Shown here piece by piece: positions 35,003 to 41,705 of a stretch of DNA of 64,000 nt. Each line of letters starts with the position of its first letter. Positions within the stretch are counted from its first letter, which is position 1. The position numbers were made by a program, and so were the translations under genes. Source of the DNA: Xylanibacter rodentium (GTDB lineage: Bacteria; Bacteroidota; Bacteroidia; Bacteroidales; Bacteroidaceae); NCBI RefSeq assembly GCF_013166575.1, contig NZ_JABKKE010000003.1:124001-188000 (forward strand), read 5' to 3'. The notes beneath the pieces were generated by a model that saw nothing but the letters and a program-made list of their open reading frames with translations, did not search any database and had not been told where the DNA came from.

Positions 35003-37942
35003 TCAATACCACTGTACGGCACTGCTATAGCTGCTCCGCTTGTCATATTTAAGGGCATCGGTAAGCGTGGCAGCATTGCATCGGAATGAAAAATTATAAC
35101 TTGTATACGGTGACAGCACAACCGAGCATGACATGTTGAAACAGTGCAAATCACGCGACAGTGAAGCCGTAGTCATGGATATCTTCTTGTTCTCAAAATC
35201 ATAACCGGACGAGAAACTGATGTTCCATCCGTCACTCAAACGCACGTTACCACTGAAATTGAGTGTCTGAGTGATTGAATAAGGATAGCGCATCTTATCG
35301 TAATTGAACTTACCGCCGGTATTCTCACGCATCGATATTCCATAACCGAAACTCAGTGACCATGGCATGCTGAACGTCATATATCCGTCGTCGTCGGTCT
35401 CGGCCTTGCCGGCATTCTCCTTGCGCGCGCCGCGCTGTCCGCGCTGCATGGTCTTGTCTTCGTTGGTCTCGCGGTCGTACTCGTCGTATTCGTCATCGTC
35501 GTTGTCCGTATCTTCATCGTTCTTGTTCACCTTCTCGCCACGCAGCCATTTGAAGAAGTTGGCCAGCTTCTTGTTGTCGAGAGTATACGACAGATTCTGC
35601 GACATACCCTGAAAACGTCCGAACTTACCCTGACTGTACAGTGTCGTATGGTCGCTCAGACGAGGTCTGCCGTTCTCGTCCAGTTCATAGGCATAAGTGG
35701 CAAACACGGCATTCATGTTGAACGTATAGCTCTTTGTGAGCTTCAGACGCAGACGCGTACTCAAATCACTCCAGGGACGTATGTCCGTTGCCATGTTGTA
35801 CGACATACTTGCTCCAAGCTCGTCTATGAGACTTATCTTCTTCAACCCTGTAGAATCCTTGTCCGAGCGTATCTTCATCTCAAGATTGTTGGATATGTCC
35901 ATCGAGATGCTTCCCGTCTTTCCGCGTCCCGGCACTCCATACAATCCGTTGGAATAGGGCGAATACTCCACAAGCGACACATTTCCGTCGGCGTCGGTCT
36001 TCTGATACGACTCGTAGAATCCGTACCGCCGCGAACTGAAATCAGGCGCATAGCTGAAACTTACCTGCGGTGTGAGGACGTGGCGTATGGCAACAATCTT
36101 GTCGCCGAAGAGTTTCTTCCAAGGCACGTACATACCATACAGCTTGGTCGAAGCACTCACTTTCATAGACCAGTTGTAAACGTTGTAGAAACCGTCTATG
36201 GTATCTGTCTTCTCGGCCATGGCCGTTTCATCCCACGAACGCATTATCTTCGTAGTATACATACGGTCGGTGAAATTGAACGACGGATTGACGTTAAGAT
36301 AGCCGAAAAGCGTGAAGTTGCCACTGATAGGTATGGTGTGCTGCATGCCGTTACGCCAGTCGCGCGTAAGACTGGAATGCAGCAGTTTGTCTTCCTTTGT
36401 ACTTATGGAGTTGCTAAGATGGCCGGTATAGCTCATCGAAATCTTCTCATACCAACGTTCTTTGCCTACCATCTTTTTACGCTTGAACGGATAAAAGCGG
36501 CTGATAGATATATTCAGGTCTGGCAATGTCAGTGCAATGGTAGAGTAGCGCATGTTCTGATTAAGGTTCATCGTCGTACTCAGTGTCATGCCGATACTCG
36601 AAAACGTGTTTGTCATGCTCACTGACGATGTTCGCGTACTCTGGGTGTAGCTCTGCGGATTGTACATGCTCGTCAGGTTGTTGCGCTCGTAGCTGCTTGT
36701 GGCAAAGTTGACACTTGCCGACAGCGTGCGAAACGGATTGGCCTTGGCATCCTGCCGATGGCTCCACTGAATCTTGAAACTCGTCTGCTTGGCATAGTCG
36801 GGCATGTTCTTCTCACCGTTGATGGTGTTCTGATAGCTTGCATAGAAACTTCCGCTGAACTTATAACGCTTCCGGTAATTGGATGCAGCCGACAGTCCCC
36901 ACGACCCCTTGGTATAAATCTCGCCTATGAGTTTGAGGTCCATCTTGTCGTTGATGGCAAAATAGTATCCTCCGTCGCGCAGATAAAATCCGCGCTCCGT
37001 CTCGTCACCGTATGTAGGCATGATGAATCCGCTGGAATAGCTCTTCGAGAACGGGAAGAATCCGTATGGTATGGCAAGCGGCAGAGGCACGTCGGCAACC
37101 ACAAGATATGCCGGACCGAATACAACGTCCTTACCCGGACGCATCTTTCCGCGCGACAGAGCTATATAGAAATCGGGATGAGGCTTGTCGCATGTGGTGT
37201 ATCGTCCGTGCTGTATGAATATCTCGCCTTTCTCATTGCGCTTCGACAGCTCGCCCGTCATGAATCCGTCTTCCTGCTGTGTATATACATCGTTGATGAG
37301 TCCTTTCTTGGTCTTGAAGTTGAAAGCCATCGTGTCGCTCTCATAGGTGTCGTTGCCCATCTTGAATACCGGCAGACCGTACATCTTTCCCAAAGAGTCG
37401 CGTGCACCGGTCGCATGTACAAGACTGCTGTCCATGCTCATATATATGCGGTCGCTCTTCAGGTCCATATCCTCATACTCCACATGCGAATCGCCGTAAA
37501 GATGGGCCACACCGGTTGCCGCCTCAAACACAAGAGAGTCCTCAGCCGAATATTTCACAGGCGCGTCAATGCCGTTTTTCCGCTTACGATTCATGCTGTC
37601 GAAAGCCAGCGAGTCGTCTATGGCCTTGTTGTAACGGTATATGGCCAACTGCATCGAATCCATCTTCGTTGTATCCGGCCCTGTGACAGATTTCTTCGAC
37701 AAAGAGTCTGCCGTAAGAGTATCGACGGACAATCTGTCACCGTATACAGAATCGATTGATATTGAATATTCTGATATAGAATCTTCCGATGCCGAATCGC
37801 TGTCAAACGTATTATCTTTCAAAGCTGTTGAATCGACATTGAAAACGCCCTTCACTCCATTCATGAAAGACGAGAAAGGAACTTCCGCCCAAACAAAAAC
37901 AAAGGCGAAAAGCATCAAAAATATCAATGTCTTTTTTTTCAC
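35003..37942 (-). CDS. lptD: LPS assembly outer-membrane protein LptD
   Basis: 979 residues. A GTG at 37942 starts a signal peptide (about 1-19). An Asp/Ser-rich stretch (about 38-85) is followed by an OstA/LptA-like beta-jellyroll (about 125-260; VAHLYGDSHVEYEDMDLKSD) and a C-terminal barrel with many aromatic strands, including the LptD signature FPFSKSYSSGFIMPTYG. An acidic insert near 780-830 (DEDTDNDDDEYDEYD) probably forms a loop. It would place lipopolysaccharide in the outer leaflet. A -7 box only 5 bp before the GTG suggests a leaderless mRNA. Confidence 0.9.
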   Translation of the reverse strand: MKKKTLIFLMLFAFVFVWAEVPFSSFMNGVKGVFNVDSTALKDNTFDSDSASEDSISEYSISIDSVYGDRLSVDTLTADSLSKKSVTGPDTTKMDSMQLAIYRYNKAIDDSLAFDSMNRKRKNGIDAPVKYSAEDSLVFEAATGVAHLYGDSHVEYEDMDLKSDRIYMSMDSSLVHATGARDSLGKMYGLPVFKMGNDTYESDTMAFNFKTKKGLINDVYTQQEDGFMTGELSKRNEKGEIFIQHGRYTTCDKPHPDFYIALSRGKMRPGKDVVFGPAYLVVADVPLPLAIPYGFFPFSKSYSSGFIMPTYGDETERGFYLRDGGYYFAINDKMDLKLIGEIYTKGSWGLSAASNYRKRYKFSGSFYASYQNTINGEKNMPDYAKQTSFKIQWSHRQDAKANPFRTLSASVNFATSSYERNNLTSMYNPQSYTQSTRTSSVSMTNTFSSIGMTLSTTMNLNQNMRYSTIALTLPDLNISISRFYPFKRKKMVGKERWYEKISMSYTGHLSNSISTKEDKLLHSSLTRDWRNGMQHTIPISGNFTLFGYLNVNPSFNFTDRMYTTKIMRSWDETAMAEKTDTIDGFYNVYNWSMKVSASTKLYGMYVPWKKLFGDKIVAIRHVLTPQVSFSYAPDFSSRRYGFYESYQKTDADGNVSLVEYSPYSNGLYGVPGRGKTGSISMDISNNLEMKIRSDKDSTGLKKISLIDELGASMSYNMATDIRPWSDLSTRLRLKLTKSYTFNMNAVFATYAYELDENGRPRLSDHTTLYSQGKFGRFQGMSQNLSYTLDNKKLANFFKWLRGEKVNKNDEDTDNDDDEYDEYDRETNEDKTMQRGQRGARKENAGKAETDDDGYMTFSMPWSLSFGYGISMRENTGGKFNYDKMRYPYSITQTLNFSGNVRLSDGWNISFSSGYDFENKKISMTTASLSRDLHCFNMSCSVVLSPYTSYNFSFRCNAATLTDALKYDKRSSYSSAVQWY

Positions 37943-37947
37943 GGCTG

Positions 37948-37955
37948 CAAAATTA
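37948..37955 (-). promoter_or_regulatory. Promoter -7 box of lptD (possibly leaderless)
   Basis: Minus-strand TAATTTTG ends 5 bp before the GTG start, with the same geometry as at 3123-3130. Confidence 0.5.
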
Positions 37956-37994
37956 CTTATAAAATAGTTAAAAACACCCGGCTTTCAAATATTT

Positions 37995-38065
37995 AACGTT
38001 TTCGTCAAGCCAAATGAGCAAAGTGAACTTGTCCAAAGCCTGCCATGGCAAAAGAAACAACGAAT
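37995..38065 (-). repeat. Family B 79-bp repeat, copy 6 (degenerate)
   Basis: Reverse copy: AACGTTTTCGTCAAGCCAAA, then AAAGTGAACTTGTCCAAAGC and CTGCCATGGCAAAAG; the CGCGGGATGAAATCC end is degraded. Confidence 0.75.
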
Positions 38066-38070
38066 GAGTC

Positions 38071-38158
38071 CAAGGCTGTTGTACTGACAGTTCAAGGCCG
38101 TTGTACCGGCAGTTCAAAGCTGTTGTACCGGCAGTTCAAGGCCGTTGTACTGACAGTT
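38071..38158 (+). repeat. Four tandem copies of a 22-bp unit
   Basis: Unit CAAGGCCGTTGTACCGGCAG plus TT, with C/T and G/A variants between copies. It lies between the HD-protein stop and the lptD promoter. There are no spacers, so it is not CRISPR. Confidence 0.85.
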
Positions 38159-38221
38159 CAAAACCACTATACCAACTTGACGACACAGATACAGCCGTAT
38201 TCAGATGCGCCAGAGCGTCAT

Positions 38222-38758
38222 TCACTCGAACATACCGGCCCACTTCATAAAACGGGATACACCCTCCTGCCCAAACTTTTCAAGACTTTCGGCAGCCTGT
38301 TCTACCGTTCGCACACGCTCAAGATGCGATTTTGAAAAGAACTTGTCGGCATAGCATACGACCTGCTCCTCCAACGTTTCGGGCAGAAAATCGCGGTGAG
38401 GCAAAGGCAGGCCACGTTCCACGATGGCCTCGCGGGTGATGCCCGTACCGGTATGACGCTCACACACACGGGCATGACGGGCATATCCCTCGCCACGCAT
38501 AATCTCCGCACCGATAATACCATGACATATATACGGCTCGTCACCGAAACATTCTATACCTGGAGCGTCGGTGCGAAACACGCCTATGTCGTGCAACATT
38601 GCCGCCTCTTCCAGAAAAGCGCGGTCGAGACCGAACTCAGGATGGCGGTCGGCTATTGACAAGGCACGGTCGGCCACATCACGGCTGTGGCGCATGAGAA
38701 TATCACGCAGCAAACTGTCACCGGGATAATACTTGTCTATGATTTTTTGATAGTCCAT
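38222..38758 (-). CDS. HD-domain phosphohydrolase-like protein
   Basis: 178 residues with the HD metal-site order: the first His in MRHSRDVADRAL, then LHDIGVFRTD, a later His pair (CHGIIGAEIM, RHTGTGI) and the closing Asp in VVCYADKFFSK. HD proteins hydrolyse nucleotides or phosphate esters; this subfamily is common in Bacteroidales but its substrate is not known to me. The 585-bp repeat element begins 35 bp upstream of its start. Confidence 0.82.
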   Translation of the reverse strand: MDYQKIIDKYYPGDSLLRDILMRHSRDVADRALSIADRHPEFGLDRAFLEEAAMLHDIGVFRTDAPGIECFGDEPYICHGIIGAEIMRGEGYARHARVCERHTGTGITREAIVERGLPLPHRDFLPETLEEQVVCYADKFFSKSHLERVRTVEQAAESLEKFGQEGVSRFMKWAGMFE

Positions 38759-38792
38759 AAAAAAAATAATATATAGTATTACTGATTATCCA

Positions 38793-39377
38793 AGTTAGAC
38801 AACCGAATAAAACTAAATTATCGTCCGGACATATGATGAACGTGCCCTGAATAAATGTGCCCTGTATGAATGCGCCCTGTATGAATGCGCCCTGTATGAA
38901 CGCGCCCTGTATGAACGCGCCATGCAATGGACACGCCATGAAATGAACGCACCATGAATGAACGCACCATGAATGAACGCACCATGAATGAACGCACCAT
39001 GAATGAACGCACCATGAATGAACGCACCATGAATGAACACGCCCTGAAATGAACGCGCCCTGAAAGGGCAAGGAGCACATAGCCCGGGGCAGAGCGAAGC
39101 GGCACCCCGGGAACAGCACGATTGCACACATTCGCCCTGCAAGGGCAAAAGCATTAACTATCAAATACTTACAATTCTTACCTTCCATACGTTTTTATGC
39201 TTTTGCCCTTGCAGGGCGCGGGAATTGTCGATGTTTGATTCCCGGGGTGCCGCTTCGCTCTGCCCCGGGCTATGTGCTCCTTGCCCTTTCAGGGCGCGTC
39301 CATTACAGGGCAGGTTCATTCATGGCGTGTTCATCCTATGTCCGGACGATAATTTAGTTTTATTCGGTTGACTAACT
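38793..39377. repeat. 585-bp element with 49-bp terminal inverted repeats
   Basis: Left end 38793-38841 and right end 39329-39377 match at 47 of 49 positions (AGTTAGNCAACCGAATAAAA...). Inside, 39055-39115 is mirrored by about 39236-39300 (AGGAGCACATAGCCCGGGGC, AGAGCGAAGCGGCACCCCGG), and an inner GCCCTTGCAGGGC palindrome pairs again around 39150/39200. The left half carries an array of about 15 tandem 15-bp units. No transposase. It resembles a non-autonomous, MITE-like element. Confidence 0.85.
38838..39056. repeat. Tandem array of 15-bp units
   Basis: Units such as GAATGAACGCACCAT and GAATGCGCCCTGTAT are repeated about 14-15 times. Only the left arm of the 585-bp element has the array; the right arm keeps two or three worn units. 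Confidence 0.85.
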
Positions 39378-39399
39378 AATATTCACTAATATTAAATAA

Positions 39400-39527
39400 G
39401 GTGTGAATCCCCAATACACTTGTCTGATACCGGGAGTAATCACACCTACTTGCTTTACTTCCTGATAAGTTAGAAAGGTATGAATACCCGCAATACACTT
39501 GTCTGATACCGGAAGTAATCACACCTT
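39400..39527. repeat. Two direct copies of a small hairpin repeat (family A-like core)
   Basis: Both copies read AGGTNTGAATNCCC, AATACACTTGTCTGATACCG, then AGTAATCACACCT, so each closes on an AGGTNTGA/TCACACCT stem. The core resembles the GAGGTATGATTAC/GTAATCATACCTC core of family A. Confidence 0.75.
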
Positions 39528-39552
39528 TATCGGTTTCAAAATGATATATACC

Positions 39553-39633
39553 AACATTTTCGTTTAGCCATATGGGCAGAGTGAAACTTGTCTCAAACTC
39601 TGCCATGGAAAGAAAACGCGGGATGAAATCAAC
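39553..39633 (-). repeat. Family B 79-bp repeat, copy 7
   Basis: Reverse copy: CAACATTTTCGTTTAGCCAT, GGGCAGAGTGAAACTTGTCT, CAAACTCTGCCATGG, AAACGCGGGATGAAATCAAC. It ends about 20 bp past the stop of the carboxyltransferase gene. Confidence 0.9.
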
Positions 39634-39651
39634 CTCTATGCTTCAAAACAT

Positions 39652-41430
39652 TCAGGCCTCCGCCTTGCGCTCAATCCACCCGAGATTGTCGCCACGACGC
39701 ACCTTGGCGCCCTGCTTGGCACTCACCTCGACTAGCTTACCACCCAACGCAGCGGGAATGGGAACTATCTCGCCCCACTTTGCCTGAATATAACAGAAGA
39801 TGTCGCCCTCCTTATATTCCTGACCGACAAACGGCTCAAGACAAGGAGTGCATTCGCAATTGCCTGCGAACGTATAGAACACCTGTCCCGCCAAAGGCGC
39901 TGTAAGGGCATCGGCCTTGGCATGCTTGAACGCTGCGAGCTGCTCGGGGGTAAGCTGCGAACCCAATCGGGCATCCTTCGCCTTCTGCAGGTCGACCAGG
40001 AAGTTCTTCTTGGCCTGTCCGCTCTTGTAGTTGCGATATTGCTCCGGGTGCATGGCCAGTTCAAACAGTTCTTCATCGTCCTGTCCGCAATCCCATCCGT
40101 TGTCGGTCATCTCCTTGCGGAACGTATCAAGCGCATCGGGTATGAGCGTGTGCGGGTCGGCATCGGTAAACTCACGTTTCTGCTTGGCAGCCAGCTCACG
40201 GAACAGCGGGTCTATCTCACCAGGCACGGTACCGCTCTTGCCAAGAATCATACCCCACATAGAGTCGTCCATCATTACAAATCGGCCCTTGCCCTGTGTC
40301 ATAGTGAGCAGATTCATCAGCGCGATGTTCTTGACATACTGAGAGAACGGCGTGACAAGTGGCGGATATCCTACACGCGGCCATACATATTCCACTTCCT
40401 GAAACAGTTTTACCAGCATGTCGTCCATGGTCAGCTCGGGCTCGCCCTTGCCCTTCAGTATTCCGTTGATTACGTTGCGTATGCCGCCAAGGTCGGCCAT
40501 CATCGAGCCCATCATACCGCCTGGCAGTCCACAACCGAGCAATAGTGACGACATATGCTTGTTGGCGGGATTGATGAAGTACCCCAGCCAATCATCGATG
40601 AACTCCTGTGTCAGCGTGCGGGCCTGCATATATGCGTTCATGTTTATATCGGGCACGTCGAAGCCCTCGTTCTTCAGCATGCTCTGTACGGAAATGATAT
40701 CCGGATGCACCTTGCCCCACGACAGCGGCTCGATGGCTGTATCGATAATGTCGGCACCGTTGTTGCACACTTCGAGGATACTGGCCATTGACAGGCCGGG
40801 GCCGGAATGGCCGTGATACTGTATGATGATGTCGGGATGCTTGGTCTTGATAGCCTTGGTCAGGGCTCCGAGCATAGCAGGCTGACCTATTCCGGCCATA
40901 TCCTTCAAGCATATTTCCTGTGCTCCGGCTGATATAAGTTTGTCGGCAATGTCGGCGTAATACTCCACCGTGTGTACGGGCGAAGTGGTGATGCAGAGCG
41001 TGGCCTGCGGGGTCATGCCGGCCTCAAGAGCCCACTTGATACTGGGGATGATGTTACGAACATCGTTGAGACCGCAGAATATACGTGTGATGTCAGTTCC
41101 CTGTGCATGCTTCACCTTATACATCAGACGGCGGACATCGTCGGGCACCGGGTACATGCGCAAGGCATTGAGACCGCGGTCGAGCATGTGGGTCTTGATG
41201 CCGGCCTCATTGAACGGACGGCAGAATGCTCTCACAGCTTCATTCGGATTCTCACCGGCCAGCAAATTGACTTGTTCGAAGGCTCCACCGTTTGTTTCAA
41301 CACGGGCAAAACACCCCATGTCTATTATTACGGGAGCGATGCGCTCCAACTGATCTTTACGTGGCTGGAACTTACCTGAAGACTGCCACATGTCCCGATA
41401 AACGAGACTGAACTGGATTTTCTTTTTCAT
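39652..41430 (-). CDS. OadA/PycB-like carboxyltransferase with an atypical biotinyl domain
   Basis: 592 residues. The N-terminal 280 form the HMGL-like TIM barrel of pyruvate carboxylase subunit B and oxaloacetate decarboxylase alpha. Expected active-site residues are visible: RDMWQS (for RDAHQS), the lysine in EICLKDMAGI, and the metal pair in YHGHSGPG. A PYC/OADA conserved domain follows (GLPGGMMGSM, VWPRVGYPPLVTPFSQYV). The C-terminal 75 residues look like a biotinyl/lipoyl fold (TAPLAGQVF...GDIFCYIQAKWGEIVPIPA...GDNLGWIE), but the usual AMKM is QAKW, so biotinylation is uncertain. It probably works with biotin carboxylase or decarboxylase partners outside the window in oxaloacetate/pyruvate interconversion. 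Confidence 0.85.
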   Translation of the reverse strand: MKKKIQFSLVYRDMWQSSGKFQPRKDQLERIAPVIIDMGCFARVETNGGAFEQVNLLAGENPNEAVRAFCRPFNEAGIKTHMLDRGLNALRMYPVPDDVRRLMYKVKHAQGTDITRIFCGLNDVRNIIPSIKWALEAGMTPQATLCITTSPVHTVEYYADIADKLISAGAQEICLKDMAGIGQPAMLGALTKAIKTKHPDIIIQYHGHSGPGLSMASILEVCNNGADIIDTAIEPLSWGKVHPDIISVQSMLKNEGFDVPDINMNAYMQARTLTQEFIDDWLGYFINPANKHMSSLLLGCGLPGGMMGSMMADLGGIRNVINGILKGKGEPELTMDDMLVKLFQEVEYVWPRVGYPPLVTPFSQYVKNIALMNLLTMTQGKGRFVMMDDSMWGMILGKSGTVPGEIDPLFRELAAKQKREFTDADPHTLIPDALDTFRKEMTDNGWDCGQDDEELFELAMHPEQYRNYKSGQAKKNFLVDLQKAKDARLGSQLTPEQLAAFKHAKADALTAPLAGQVFYTFAGNCECTPCLEPFVGQEYKEGDIFCYIQAKWGEIVPIPAALGGKLVEVSAKQGAKVRRGDNLGWIERKAEA

Positions 41431-41519
41431 ATCGTTTTAACCTTTTTCATTTAAAAGTAAGGGCACCGGAACCCGTTATACCGATACGTAATATTATTAA
41501 ACTTTGTTTTATTTAGCGA

Positions 41520-41527
41520 CAAAGGTA
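41520..41527 (-). promoter_or_regulatory. Promoter -7 box of the carboxyltransferase gene
   Basis: Minus-strand TACCTTTG, about 90 bp before the ATG at 41430. Confidence 0.55.
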
Positions 41528-41541
41528 ATATAAAAAAATAA

Positions 41542-41610
41542 GATATAAGTTAGTCAACAAAAATAATTCTGCAAATCATCTAAATTAATTTTGTTGACCA
41601 ACTTAGATAT
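41542..41610. repeat. Family C inverted repeat, copy 2
   Basis: ATATAAGTTAGTCAACAAAA and TTTTGTTGACCAACTTAGAT form the ends. The AGTTAGTCAAC end is also the outer end of the 585-bp element. Confidence 0.75.
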
Positions 41611-41625
41611 AAGAAAGCTGTCAAA

Positions 41626-41680
41626 ATCAAAAGAATCGCCCGAAGGTCGGATACAATAACCTTCGGGCGATTCTTTTGAT
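41626..41680 (-). terminator. Terminator after the polysaccharide/helicase transcript
   Basis: 22-bp perfect stem (ATCAAAAGAATCGCCCGAAG...) with an 11-nt loop, 26 bp after the helicase stop, followed on the minus strand by TTTTG. Confidence 0.85.
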
Positions 41681-41705
41681 TCGGATAATACTCTATATCA
41701 CTTTG

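Larger units (their letters stand above)
38759..39651. other. Repeat-only gap of about 890 bp
   Basis: Contains the 585-bp inverted-repeat element (38793-39377), two hairpin copies at 39400-39527 and family B copy 7. Several open frames cross it (for example 38718-39188 minus) but they only translate tandem repeats. Confidence 0.75.

Noticed and set aside
38071..39056. Possible CRISPR array
   Set aside because: Both repeat blocks are direct tandems with no unique spacers (units of 22 and 15 bp), and no cas gene is in the window.
38718..39188. Open frames rich in repeated HSWCV / MVRSF / FIQGA units
   Set aside because: They only translate the 15-bp tandem array and palindrome arms in several frames at once, with no start context.
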